NCBI GenBank assembly: GCA_030407005.1
Contig: JAUDYN010000010.1
Span: forward strand, 62,001 to 126,000
Reading direction: 5' to 3'
Length of the DNA stretch: 64,000 nucleotides
From: Desarmillaria ectypa
Taxonomy: Eukaryota > Basidiomycota > Agaricomycetes > Agaricales > Physalacriaceae
A model generated the notes under the pieces. It was not told the DNA's origin, did no database searches, and saw nothing but the letters and a program-made list of their open reading frames with translations. Positions within the stretch are counted from its first letter, which is position 1, and every line of letters begins with the position of its first letter. Shown here piece after piece: positions 34,669 through 46,492 of the stretch. The position numbers and the translations under genes are program-made.

Positions 34669-35058
34669 ATGCGTATCAGCTTAACTTTGGAGAACCATGG
34701 CTCCGTCGCAAGGGACCACCTATCCGCTGAGAGGACATTCCTTGCATATGTGAGAACCTCTCTTCTCCTCGCCTCTACCGGCGTTGCTCTCGTCCAACTT
34801 CTCTCCATCGCAATCAATACCGTGTCCTTTTCACCTACCAGCGCTATCATGCAAGGATACGCCAAACCCCTTGGAGCGACAACGGTTCTTTTGGCTTTGG
34901 GGATACTGGCTGTAGGGGTGTCGAGATACTTCTCCATTCAGGTAGCTCTGACGCAGGGTAAATTCCCTGTCGCGCGTACGGTGGCCGTCATAATTACTGG
35001 ATGCATGGCGACACTAGTTGCATTGCTGTTTGCTTTCGCGCTGGCTGCGAGGATATGA
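34669..35058 (+). CDS. DUF202 (YidH-type) membrane protein
   Basis: 129 residues. LTLENHGSVARDHLSAERTF and LAYVRTSLLLASTGVALVQL are the hallmark of fungal DUF202 proteins, related to the C-terminal membrane domain of the VTC polyphosphate polymerase complex. Three transmembrane helices: LLLASTGVALVQLLSIAI, PLGATTVLLALGILAVGVSR and TVAVIITGCMATLVALLFAF. The frame MRISLTLENHG is open to its start at 34669, but family members often have a longer disordered N-terminus, and GCGTATCAG just before LTLEN could be an intron acceptor, so an upstream exon may exist. I found no good candidate for it. Single intact exon otherwise. Confidence 0.82.
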   Translation: MRISLTLENHGSVARDHLSAERTFLAYVRTSLLLASTGVALVQLLSIAINTVSFSPTSAIMQGYAKPLGATTVLLALGILAVGVSRYFSIQVALTQGKFPVARTVAVIITGCMATLVALLFAFALAARI

Positions 35059-35415
35059 GTAAGGTTTTCGCAGTATATATCCAATTAAGGCTGACGGATT
35101 CATAGGCCTAGGATGTGGCGACAGTAAACCTTCAAGATCCTTTACATACTTGGCAAAGGTTTTTTTTTTTTTGTATCCATTTGGTATGCTATTTACCGAT
35201 ATCTTACACGCAAGCGTATGGTGGGATTATGCTACTTGGGTATATCTCGTCTTTTTCTCGTTCCTCGTGCCTTTGGCAAAGGTTTACTACGTATCAGATT
35301 ACTTCTTGCCAGTATTTTCATATACGCATGAACATAGAATATGAATCGTAATTAAACGATTTCCATACGACAAGACGCATTTATTGTTAAAAATCTTATT
35401 AATAAAGTATTATAA
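35059..35415. other. Intergenic between the DUF202 gene and tRNA-Thr
   Basis: T-rich with a run of eleven or more T near 35159-35171. Open frames here are composition-driven. Nothing recognised. Confidence 0.4.
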
Positions 35416-35519
35416 GCCCTTATGGCGTAGTGGTAGCGCGTCGCACTTGTACCTTATCAGGATTTAACTGATATTCCGAGGTCATGCGAAGGTCTCTAGT
35501 TCAACCCTGGATGAGGGCA
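35416..35519 (+). tRNA. tRNA-Thr (anticodon UGU) with a 32-nt intron
   Basis: Acceptor stem GCCCTTA (35416-35422) pairs with TGAGGGC (35512-35518, one G-U), discriminator A35519. D-arm with GCG...CGC and the GG of the loop (TAGTGGTAG). Anticodon stem TCGCA (35441-35445) pairs with TGCGA (35485-35489). The loop is C46 T47, anticodon TGT (35448-35450), A51, then an intron 35452-35483, then A84. Variable loop AGGTC, T-stem TCTAG/CTGGA with loop TTCAACC. The intron sits one base 3' of the anticodon, the canonical position. Confidence 0.93.
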
Positions 35520-35521
35520 TC

Positions 35522-35526
35522 TTTTT
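35522..35526 (+). terminator. RNA polymerase III terminator of tRNA-Thr
   Basis: Run of five T three bases after the tRNA 3' end. Confidence 0.8.
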
Positions 35527-35770
35527 GCCTCCATTAGGGCCTTTTTCCTTTCCCCGACCGCCCAAAAATGAGTGCTTTGAAGGTCGGAAGAGGGGATGGA
35601 GGCGGGGGCTTGTGATCGATCGAGCTTAAAAATTAGTCGTTGAGGTAGTCTATCCAGGCAGGGACCCAGTACGCCCCAGCCTTTAATACGACTGCTTCCG
35701 ATTACGAGGAGGGATACGTTCTTCTAGTACTCGAAATGCATGGATTTATACTGGAAGCACACATATGGTT

Positions 35771-38632
35771 TCATGTAAAGGCATAGAGCCTGCTCCTGAT
35801 CTCCTCCAATCGTGCAATTCTATCTTTCAAGACAATCCTCCTCGACGCGATCGCCGGATCCTCTCTAAGCAATTCCTCAGTCCTCTCGCTGGCATCCGGT
35901 CCTCCCATATCTATGATGAGACTCTGAGACAAACGAGGCAGAAGAGTCTGATGCAACTCATGTTCGATAGTAAGTGGAATATTGTCAATGAATCGCTAGA
36001 TATTGGTTAGGTCAGCGAGGAAAGGAATGTTAAACAAAAGGCAGACCTTGTACGCCATCTCAAAGTACGCTCGGACCTTAGCCATCACGAGCAGGACTTC
36101 TTCGTCTTCTGTTGTCTCGCGAGCGGGAGGAGCCGAGGGCGTGCTCGGAATGTACCAGGCGCCGTCAGGATTTGATGGTCGGTGTATATCATAGCCGCTA
36201 GGATTCGTATAGACCCTATGAAACCGCCTGAACCACTTGGAACGTTCGATTGAGTAATGCGGTACTTGAGTATACACGGGCGACGTCTCCAATTTGACTG
36301 CCTTGCCGAGTATGACAAGAGCCTCGCTCTTGCAGATCTCCATCTGAGCGCGCACAAGCGCACTGGGGGGACATTAGGCTTCAGATTGGGCGGTGAAAGA
36401 CACAGGAAACGAACCTAATGCGCGCCTCTAGAGGCTTGAACTGACCGAAACGCTGTATAACTAACTTCTGAATGTACGCCGACGACGTGTCATATACAGC
36501 ATTGAAACACTCTACGGAAGGATTGGACCATTCCTTCGTAAAGCGATCAACGAGTTTGCGTGTTGTTTCCAACGGGACCTCACCAGGAAGCTCCCACGAA
36601 GTACAGCTACAGAGGCGAGCTAAGCACAATAGGACCTGGAGGGATAAACACTCACTTCTCAATCTCTCCCCTGACATCCTTGATATCCATCACGTATTCG
36701 GACGCAGCCATATGAGCGTACGGGTTGTCCTTGCCCTCGAACTCTTCATCCCGGATACAAGGATCCCGATACCGGGTCTTATCCTCGAATGGCCGAAAGT
36801 TCGGGCACGTCCCGAGGATATCTCGCTTAAACTGCTCATACCTAGCCCGGTTGTCTTGTACGAGCTTCTTGTGTGCGTCCTTGCCCTCGATCGCGGCTTC
36901 GACATCAACGCAGAACTGATGGATGAGAATGATAATCTGGGACCATGCTTCATCGGTAGGCAGTAGTGGAGGAAGAGCGTTGTACTCTGCTCTGTCACTA
37001 GTAAGGAGTTCGTCGACGCTTTGCTTCAAGGTCGGTATACTATACCAGAAACGGGGATGAGCCTAAGCATTGAGAAAAAAGGGTACATACTAATTCTCGA
37101 CGAGTCCAACCAAAAGTCGGCTGATATCATGCACAAGCGCAGGTATGCCAAAACGACTGCGGTTGGGAAACTCTTTCCATGGAGAGGTGCGCTCGAAATA
37201 TCGTTTCGCCCTCGCTTGGGATTCGTCCCGAGAGATCTTGCGCCTGCGCTCGTCGTCGTCCGGGAGACGAACGCAATAATAGCCGTGTTTAAGCTTGTGC
37301 TTCTGATCTTGCCCGAGAATGATCTCTCTCCACTTTTGACGCGCACCAGAGGCACCTACTGTGAGCATGTCTGGTTTGGTTAACACTCCTGTAGGAACAA
37401 TTGGGGCCTGTCATAGTTGCAGCAGAACGAACGTCCACACCAATTGTACGATCACCGTCAGGGTCCCGAGACTTTGCGAGTTTTACTGCTGCTTGCATCT
37501 CGATGTCATCTTACATATGAGGGCATGAAGAGGGCACACCTGGTGTCAGAGGAAGAACAACGCACCACTCATTGGAATAGTTATGAGAACAATCGTATTC
37601 TCTGATTCTTCGATATAAGAAACCACTAAGTCGTGAACGAGCTTAATAGTTTCTTCTTCGGCATTGTGAATGATTCCTGAAAAAAAACAGCATTTAGTAC
37701 ATGAAGACAAAGATAAGAGCTCCCTACCCGGTAGATCCACGAAAGACAAATCCGTCAGGTCCGGATCTCTCAGTTCCACCTGGACAATATTCTTCGAGAA
37801 TGGTAGCATCTGTGGGTCGACAGTAGCAAGACTACGTAGGTCTTCCGTACTCATGCTGATAAAATCCTCCTTGGGACGATGGCGACATAGTATTGCAGCT
37901 TGGGCGCGCCGGATCCAGAGTTCGACCGTATCCTTGTTGGTAATAACCGGCCCAAACTGCGCCTTGTCCGGGATGACGAATTCACTACCGTCTATCGCAT
38001 ACTTCAAGTTGAGGTATATCGTGCACGACCAGGTGGAAGATGAACTGAGCATTGTGCATTCCATCGGACACCTCAATGCAAAGGAGTGAGGTCACGCAAG
38101 AAGGGCTTGAGAGGCATTTACCTAGTACAAGTCCCGCTATCTCGAGGTACATTGATCTAGATAATACTGAGTGCGTGTGTGCCAGGCAAGTGAAAGACGT
38201 AAGCGTACTCCGGAGACGGCTTCTACCAGCGAGCTCTTTCCAGCTTTTCAAAGACGTGTATCAGTATGACTTCCGTATTCATATTCAAGAAACAACGTAC
38301 TAGATTGACCGCCGATGACGATGATTTTTGGCAACATTGGGAACAACCTATCCGCACTACACAGCAGATGGGTATGTAAGAATGTATCGGAAAGAGGTGG
38401 TGAACACGAACCCTAGTGCCTGAAGAGCGCGATACAGCTCCATAACCTCCCGACATCTCCGAGCGTATTCCGTCTGGTTGATTGGGACAGTAGTGTTATC
38501 CTGCTCTAAATCTGGTTCTGGCGGTGGGGAGTCTGTTCGAGATGTAGTAAGAAGATTGCTCGTGCTGCCATTCACAGCATTATTCCCGTTGGTGGTGCCT
38601 CGACGCGTAGGACGTCTCGAAAAGAGGGACAT
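35771..38632 (-). CDS. Dynamin-like GTPase
   Basis: Large GTPase that remodels membranes, of the fungal Mx/dynamin type. Start at 38632, MSLFSRRPTRRGTTNG; a Met further upstream (38710) is possible. After EVMELYRALQALG come PKIIVIGGQS, spliced to TGKSSLVEAVSG (P-loop GxxxxGKS), INVPRDSGTCTR/CPMECTML (switch 1), VELRDPDLTDLSFVDLPG (switch 2, DxPG), TIVLITIPMS, and AKSRDPDGDRTIGVLTKPDM (TKxD). The stalk follows with HGYYCVRLPDD, RTSPWKEFPNRSRFGIPALV, a middle region, and the GED near the end (RAYFEMAYK, RFIDNIPLTIEHELHQTLL, LREDPAIASRRIVLKDRIAR). Stop at 35771. Many short introns, all seemingly GT-AG. All G motifs present; gene looks intact. Confidence 0.88.
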
Positions 38633-39740
38633 CTGGTGGTGGTGGGTTGGAGGGAACGAGCTGAGGCGTGCTGGGGGGTTCTTATGTCCGGCATGACCAC
38701 CACGATGCACGGCGCTTATTTTGCCTTCCCAAAGTTATCGGCAATGAGGCTTCGTACAGCACTTACCGTGTACAGTTTTAGATATCATCTGAGGGAGCGG
38801 TGGTACCCGAGGGCGCTTGTTGCCAACTAAGGACGTAAAGTAAGCAACGAGAATGACAAGTTGATACGTCCACAGACTTCCACCCAGGTTCGTCAAGCGG
38901 TACTGTGCAGACAAACTGAGAGCACTAGTAATAGGTATGAAGTCTCCTACTCACGTTTAATACCGACAAGAGGCCTCGGCACTGAAAATAAATAACTTCA
39001 CTTTAAGTTTATCAAAAAATCCGATGTTCGTTACCAAGCGCACACACCCATGTGTCAAGGGTAGACGACTTGTCCCACAAAGCGTGTCTCATCATAAACT
39101 ACCATATCAAGGCTACAGCTAGCTAACCGACGGCCAGCGTCGGCGCATCACAGCCGTGCACTGGAGTTGATGCCTCCCTCAAAGGAGGGAACCTGCCGTG
39201 TTCCGAAGGCGAACGAAGTACATTGTGAAGCACGCTTGGAGGTCCGAACACGTGCTTATGTTTGTGGAGTATGTCCTGAATGTAGTGGTTTTGATTTTTG
39301 GCCCACTATATGGACTGAGATGAGGTAAGGTCGGGTAAGCTTTCCAGCGAGTCAACAAAATTGTACTCAGGCTGGCGATAGAGAATTGTGCAGAGATCTG
39401 AAGAAATCGTTTCCCAATCGAGGTTCACTGTAAAAACAGTGATATTCTTCTAAGATAATACAATCAAGATCCTAAGTAAAGGCCTGGCGACGTCAGACCT
39501 TGCTCAAAAAAGGATAGCGACACGTACTCAGGACTTCTGATGCCTTTCAATACTTGTAAGTATATTACCCAATCAGTTTTGCGTTGGTCCAGGATGCGCG
39601 ACATACCGACATGGGAATAGGAGGCAGACAAGGATTTTGAAATTCAGTGGATTTCCTTTTCTGCTTCGTACCACCATCAACCCTGCAACGCCAACGCCAA
39701 CACGCCTTTATTTTATCTAGCTCACCGCGTTCATTTTAAG
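38633..39740. other. Intergenic, 1.1 kb
   Basis: Promoter side of the dynamin gene. Nothing coding recognised. Contains one copy of a 35-bp dispersed repeat at 39613-39646 (listed). Confidence 0.4.
39613..39646 (+). repeat. Short dispersed repeat, copy 1
   Basis: GGGAATAGGAGGCAGACA followed by AGGATTTTGAAATTCAG; nearly identical to 41973-42006 (GAGAATAAGAGGCAGGCG then GGATTTTGAAATTCAG). Confidence 0.55.
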
Positions 39741-40225
39741 ATGCTGTATTTTAGACCTCAAAGCCCTTGCGAGAAGATACTTGACATATATACAAGCTCT
39801 AGGATTCTGCCGGTTACGAACTCACTCGTTGATGGCGACCATGATGACACGGCAAACTCACGCGACAACGATAGCGGAGGACTGCAGAATGGTAGCGGGT
39901 ATACTGTTCGAGGTGCTGGGAAGAAATTTCTGAGATGTAAGTACGTCTTGGATTTCATGATTACGCTCGTCGCTGATTGTCGCATATCGCATACCCAGAG
40001 CTTGCTCCCCTCGAACTGACGTTACTCACGCGGGAAACTCGCAAAGACGTACAGATTTCTGAAGAAACTTGTGAGAGGAATTCAAGGGCGCTCGCTGTTG
40101 CGAAAATTTCTTTGGTTGCTCAGGTAGCTTCTTTGATTCTATCATATTTGACGTTGCTCAGCGCCAGCCCTAGGCTCATGGACACTTTCTTCGCCGTTTC
40201 TAATTATATACATTTTCCACAATGA
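39741..40225 (+). CDS. Doubtful hypothetical protein with one membrane segment
   Basis: Two frames could be exons: 39741 onwards (MLYFRPQSPCEKILDIYTSS, LVDGDHDDTANSRDNDSGG) and 39980-40225 (ELAPLELTLLTRETRKDVQI, NSRALAVAKISLVAQVASLI, LSYLTLLSASP). The second has a plausible hydrophobic helix. The GTAAGTACGT near 39937 and the ACCCAG near 40000 are good splice signals, but neither combination keeps both frames without a stop. It may be a decayed gene. No family recognised. Confidence 0.25.
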
Positions 40226-42988
40226 CCCAGTATATGACTTTTACTCGCTATCAGGGTACGGAATCGTCGAGGTCTTACGTTTGTTTGTCATGCATACGAG
40301 TCCTTATATCTCCGGTAGCTACAAGGAAGAATCACGCCCACAAATAGAAGAAGGAATAACTCGCTGGTATGTATGCCGGTCTCACTCAAATGCATTTTTA
40401 ACCACCTGCCTTTTGCTATTTGAAGGAAGAACACCGGGCGCCTTCCCTGGAGATTTTCTGTAGACACGGGCAGAGCCAGGAGGTTCTATCAACACGCGTG
40501 TCTCTTTTCCCTCCTTAGAGCATCTCACTGATCTCCTCTAGTTTGCTATCCTACCTCAGTCATCTGGATGGGTCTGTAATTATACTCTGTGCGTTCTCGT
40601 GTTTGCTCTTCTTTCTCTTGTCTGACACCCAGATAGATCGTTCTGTACACATACATGTCTATCCTGTTCTGCTGCTCAATGCTATAACATCCCTGGGAAA
40701 CTTGCCACCACGCAATTGTCGGTGTGAAGGATGAAGACTTGACCTCGTTCAGCGTCGGAAAGGCGAAATAGAACGTTGTCTGCTCTGCAGAGGCATTTCT
40801 TTCAATGATCGGGCATGTTTAAGAGCGTCCCCAGCTCCTCGAATCCTCAGGCTCCCGACGCGTTTGTTTAGTCTAGCGTTTACTCTCATTCATTACCGAC
40901 AGCACTTCGCATATTATTCGGTTTCCTCTACGACAGCGGTCCCTGTCCTCGCTGCACTGCCCTGATCGCCGACTTTGAAGCTAATACTCATCAATTACCC
41001 GACAAACTCGCGTATAGTATGATTTCTGCCATAGCCCTGCGACTCACCAGCTCGCGGCCAAGGTCTCCAAGAGAAAGCCAAAGCAAGGTACAAAGAACCT
41101 ACGCGTTCTATGCGCTTCGTTTTTCATGGTCATTGATACCACCGCGTTGTCATTACGTTTCATGACACCTGTATACGCTTATGGGTCCCTATGGGTCTAA
41201 AAGCATCCGCGGAAGCAGAAACGACCATTAGTATAATACCGCGACCCCTATCTGTTTGACCGAGGGTCTGGGATGTGATTAATGTAGTCTTCTTTTTTAC
41301 GTGTTAAGAGAATGAAATACTCGTTTGTTGTCTTTGCAACCCTACCGAGGGACGAAATTCCGTAGGCTGAAGCTTTCATCAGTGAAGTAGGGCCATAATA
41401 TGCAGCCCACATAGTAATCTATCTACCGATAGTAGAGACTAGCCAATATGCTTCGTTCTATTTCGTGCAGTGCAATGTCTTGAAAACGTACATAATGGTA
41501 TAGTTAACGACTAATCAGATTGGTACGTGTGTATGAAAAGTGGCTCGTTCGCAGAAAACTGCTTGAGCATGAGGGCAACTATCCTGCGTCGTTAAACAGC
41601 TCTGCCATTGGATCCAAAATACTGCCCAGTTTCAAGATGATTCGTCACCACCGACCCAGTTTGCGATGTTGTGAAGGTAGAGAGATGCAATGGCATCGGT
41701 CTCAGGTCCCATGATGGTATCTCCATCCACAGCGTCAGAAACTGGGTCCTCGTTGTCCGGTAAAGCGCTCCCACCCATAATATTGCAGCATGAAAGTCGC
41801 ATTTCGGCTTGTTCACGATAAAGATCTCCGGTAAGAATAGGCTTGAGGGCGCGTCAGAACTCACTCGAAGGGAGATAACAACGCGTACTACTATTCCTGT
41901 GGTCATTCGTCACTCACATGCACTGCCTGACCAGTTCTTCGGCGGTCCAAGAAGACGGTGACAAAACAACACGAGAATAAGAGGCAGGCGGGATTTTGAA
42001 ATTCAGGCAATTGATGGAGCCACCTTCAATTTCAATTTGCGGCCTTTGCCTTCTCACTATCACTTTTCGCGTTCGAAATCCATAAGTTCAAGAGCTCCGG
42101 TATTTCTTCAGAATCTTATGTGTTGTCAGTGTGAGTGTAGGCTCTATGTGGCTGCAACGAAGCTTGATTCGCAGAGCGTAGCGTTGAGGATCGTAAGGAC
42201 ATGCAAGCGTTCAATGTTAATGTCGGGTTTTGGACGAAGTATAGTGGAAGAAATAAAGGCATGTCATAATAACACGGCCATGGTCCGGGAGCGTGCCCTG
42301 CTATTTTCCATCAGACTATCAGCATGCTGCGATTCATGGGAGATGTGAGTGCTCGCTGACCTGATCCATCCGCCGAATATGGCCGCCCATAATGAGGATA
42401 CCCATTCTAGCCATGCTAGATATGCTTGTAGAAGGAAGGCAAGAGCCGATTTCTGTGGTAGGTGAGGCCGCGCGAAACAAAATACAGCATCTAACCCGCA
42501 GACAAGCACCGTTTTTCCTCATTGGGATGCTTCGTATTTCATCCAGCCAGCTAGCAAAAAAGCAACGAGCCAGAAGGGGCATAGTACGAAAGGACCCAAA
42601 AGCAACAGGTAATATCTGGGTTAGGCTAGGGTTATCTCGTCTTGGATGACAGTGATGCCCAGTAGGTTTGATCGGGGCAATCCCCATACTACTTTGTCGA
42701 GCTCTTCAGGGAATGCCAGATGCTGCTGCCGGCAGCTCTAGGGAAAAGCAATGATAAGGAATGTGGTTTAAACATATTGATTGTCAATTGGTAATGGGAA
42801 AGACGAATTGGTACTATGTATGTTCGAGTACGTGGAATTTTGCATTTGACAACTAAAATTCGCTGTCCTTGCATTGTTACTTTCATCCCAAACGGTCAGA
42901 TGGCCGACTGTTTTAAGAATGCTGGACCCTGAAGTGAAATTCGCACTTGGTTAAAGAACGTAGCCTACTATAGTAGCCGCGGAAAAAC
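40226..42988. other. Long gene-poor region, 2.7 kb
   Basis: Only short open frames on both strands (for example 40543-40734, 41520-41714, 42334-42687), none with a domain, a start context and splice signals. Contains copy 2 of the short dispersed repeat. The segment 42780-42988 could be read as a further 3' exon of the secreted protein on the minus strand. Confidence 0.4.
41973..42006 (+). repeat. Short dispersed repeat, copy 2
   Basis: About 34 bases matching 39613-39646 with four or five differences; same orientation, 2.36 kb apart. Confidence 0.55.
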
Positions 42989-43802
42989 TCACTGGATAAA
43001 CCATCTTCCATCGCCAGCAAGGCAGTCTCCACCGTGTGCATTCTGGGTGGACTGGCAGTTCGGAGCCACCCAGTCAATGATAGATGCCTATAAGTAGTGG
43101 AGAAAGAAAGCAGTGAGCTAATAAATCGCAGCAAACAAAGACCCATCGTCATACCCAGTCACCACGACAATACTGCATAATCCCATTAATTTGGTTGGCA
43201 AAGTAGGTCAAGCAACTGCTATAGGTCATGACGACAATATTGTTGCCAGCAGTCTGAACATGTGTTAGGGTCTGAACAGCAATGATCTAGAATTGAATAC
43301 GAGCGTACGCCGTTAGCAATATTGAAGAGGTTCCCTATTCGACTATGAACCCGGAGAAATTCCTTAAATCAAAGAGACACGCACCAGCATTTTGACTTTC
43401 ATAGCGAAGTGCATCAGCAATTACATGGCACTCATCAGGATTTGGGCCGCCCCCACTGGGAGTGAAACAGACCGTGTTGCCTGGTCATCGACATTAATAA
43501 AAACTTCCACACAGAGAATACGTAGATACACTTACACTGCGCTCCACATACATTCGTAACATTCGAAGCTTGGCGGGAAAAGACGACATCGCGCTTAGTG
43601 AGAGCCCCCTCGGGGCATGACACAGTCTCGACCTTGACATTCTTGTCCACGCCAATATAAGACTCGCTGAGGGTGATCTGCCCTTCGCAAACCTCTACAA
43701 GAAGTGTTAGCACAATGATTCTGTCAATGTAGAACGCATACCTGACAAGACAGGGCTGATGAGCGCGAAGCCAGAAAGGATAAAAGCGAGAGAGAAGTAC
43801 AT
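42989..43802 (-). CDS. Secreted cysteine-containing protein, basidiomycete family of unknown function
   Basis: Start at 43802: MYFSLAFILSGFALISPVLS is a signal peptide, interrupted by a GTATGC intron. Mature part: EVCEGQITLSESYIGVDKNV, VETVSCPEGALTKRDVVFSR, VTNVCGAQC, NTVCFTPSGGGPNPDECHVI, ADALRYESQNAG, NLFNIANG, IIAVQTLTHVQTAGNN, IVVMTYSSCLTYFANQINGI, MQYCRGDW and ASIIDWVAPNCQSTQNAHGG, DCLAGDGRWFIQ with TGA at 42991-42989. About six exons, including a small one for NLFNIANG. Roughly eleven cysteines suggest a disulfide-stabilised extracellular protein. The CFTPSGGGPNP and WVAPNCQSTQNAHGG blocks look conserved in agaricomycetes from memory, with no assigned function. A GTGAGT just at the stop could instead splice to further sequence. 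Confidence 0.75.
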
Positions 43803-46492
43803 GATGTTGGATGTATCGAAAGAGAGGGCGAATTGGTTCGATGGGAAAACTTCAATGCATTTACCGTGGTTTATATATCTTTATATCCAGAGTTCCAGAC
43901 ACCCCAGTCCATGGGATGGGCCTTGGTAATACGGAAAGACGAGACCGACGTGGTTGAGAGTAGAGCTAAATATTAACTCTGCCTCATTTCACCTGTTCCG
44001 AACACGCACATGCGTGACCGGGTAGCCCTACTCGTGACTTGAATTATGTATTGAGCGCATGGTGGGTTTGCCTGGAGAAGAGTATATCCCGAACTCCTGA
44101 GAGATTCTTCATATTCGAAGGTCATGCGAGCCCGATATCTCCAAGGGGCATCCAGGATGAAATTTAATGCAGCCTGCCTCTGGTGCAACCATTATTACTG
44201 GTATGTTAATTTTGTGCAGGGCATCGAGACACTCAATACGAGGCCTTGACTAGATTTGCCGCTTTTTTGGTAACACCATACATCCCTGCCGCAAGACAAG
44301 CGCCAATGTGCAAAGGCACAACCGAAGCATCCGCGTCAACTTCAACGCGGACGTTGGATATCGTAAACTCTGAGCTGAGAGTTGACAACACCTGTACGAT
44401 GATGACGATGACGATGATGACTAAAGGAGATGTTGGACTAGTACCTACGTCATTTCTTGATCATTGTTTACCTTTGCCTTCGGACCAGTCGTTTCCGGCC
44501 TTTTCTTCTACTAACTTTATCTAGGATTTCTACCACTATGCCGTGTCTTTGACTTGCCTCTGCTCATCTGGATAGACTTGCCAGTCGAGAGGTCATTATA
44601 CAATTCGTCGTAAACACCCAAGTCAATTCCGGCCTCAAAACACCGCCGACCTGAGTGGAGGACTAGTAAGAATAGTGCGAGAGAGCCGGGAGGACATCGA
44701 GGTTTGAAGACTGCCGGCCGTTAGGCGCGAAGAAAGCCTCCGACTGGACAGGCAGATTAGTCAAATAGCGGCAAGCAGAATGATCTCGAAATGCGTTCCT
44801 TTTTCATGTGATTGAGCATACCTTCACAGTTCCAGCCCACAAGATATTATTAGTGGCATCCCAACGATTCTAGACTATTTTTCGCCAGATATTCACAGCG
44901 AAAAGTCAATACTGACGCTGAATCGAGGGGTGTATATATGATCAATCCGAAAATGTAGGGTGTTAAGGAAGCACAACAGTCGTACATTGCGGTACTGGTT
45001 ATATCGCACGTACGTTCCAGGTCATGCACTGCAGAGGCTGGTGCGTTTTTGATAGCATAAAATGGGACCTTCAAAGGTTTCGATTTCAGCTTCAATCTTT
45101 ACGCTCTTGTTTTGAGCGCTGTAAATGAAAAGGTCTCAATTCCATTGTTCCATAGGGGGAAAAGTTTTTCATACCGTTTTACTGATGGCCATTTCAGGGC
45201 CGAGAAAGGATTCGCTAAAAACAAAACCTTTTCAGGTTTCATTTTTTACGAGCTAAAATGTACTGATCTCTGCTATGATGGTAGTCAGATACGCCAGGGC
45301 AGATAGCTCTTTTTTCTTTGTAGAGTGGTCTATGTCACTTTGCGGTGGAATGATATTGTCTATTGGCGAGAATTCGAGACGTTTATGGCCACAAGTAGAG
45401 TGATGAGGTGGGGCTCTGGATGGCAGGAGGAAGAATGAGTTGTCGTGTTTGAGCGGTTCAAAAATTACGTACAAAGGTCTCCACATATATCGTATTTATG
45501 ACAGCGTTTACTTCGTGTCTCTGCAAATAATCGGTAATCTCCAAGATGAGCATCCTTGAATAGATTTGACGTTCGTCTATTGCGACATAATCATCAGCAG
45601 ATAGAAGAGTGTCATTCTAATTTTTGAAACAAACATTAGAACGACACTGAACACGTAGACAAGCTCGTATTCCCACTCGGGCAGTATCTTATTCGCCTTC
45701 GCATGTGCTATCCCAAGCAACAACCAAACGTCTGCAGACAGGGAATGTCCGAGCAAGGCACAAATAAGAAGCAGACTGCAGGATAAAGTCTGAGAGAAAA
45801 TAACGACAAAACGGCGTAACAGCAGCTAGCAACATGCCGGCCACCGTGGGGTTGAAAAACTTGGACGTTGTCAATATACAAACCTGGATCCATAAAATAG
45901 AAGTCTAGTGGATCTCCTATAGCGCTCCTGAGGGCATTCCCTTCCCTATAGCTCCGTACTTTGCATCACTTCCCCGAAATGTCGAACGCCAGCCGCAACA
46001 TATTTTACCGTCTTCACCCAGAGAATCGCGGTGCCAGTCTTTGAAAGGCTTAATAACGTTTCAGAAAATGGACACTTGCTGCTGCTGCAGTTGATGTCGA
46101 TGAAAAGATGCTGGGATGATGGAGGTACCAAATCAAGCAGGATGCCGATTAATTTGCAGCGACCGTGACCACCATGACCTCGACAGCCGTACCAATATTT
46201 TACCCGCCATTCGCGATTTCAAGCAGCAAAACTACAGGGAAAAAATCCGTTTGTTATACGGTCCGAGTTATGGCAAATCTTACTCGCCGCCTTCATATCG
46301 ATGACGACGATAACAATGCTAAGATTCTTTCCCCATGCTTTGCAGGACCTACTTCTCTTTTATCTGAACGTCTGACATAATATAGTGCGGGACCACTCAG
46401 ACTGTTGGCATGCCTGTGAGAACAACAGGCAACAAAGCTCGCGGCTATCGATATACATAGCGAAAACGGCCAAATGTCTGGGCTTGCCATTG
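43803..46492. other. Gene-poor region, 2.7 kb
   Basis: No supported gene. It contains the promoter of the secreted protein, a GAT/GAC microsatellite at about 44396-44421, and several 60-90 codon frames without recognisable features. Confidence 0.4.
43863..43884 (-). promoter_or_regulatory. TATA region of the secreted protein gene
   Basis: On the minus strand GATATAAAGATATATAAACC about 65-85 bases before the start codon at 43802; two overlapping TATA-like elements. Confidence 0.5.

Noticed and set aside
35115..35351. Frames over the poly-T run as a membrane protein
   Set aside because: Their hydrophobicity comes from T-rich composition; two overlapping frames look alike and no start context or family exists.
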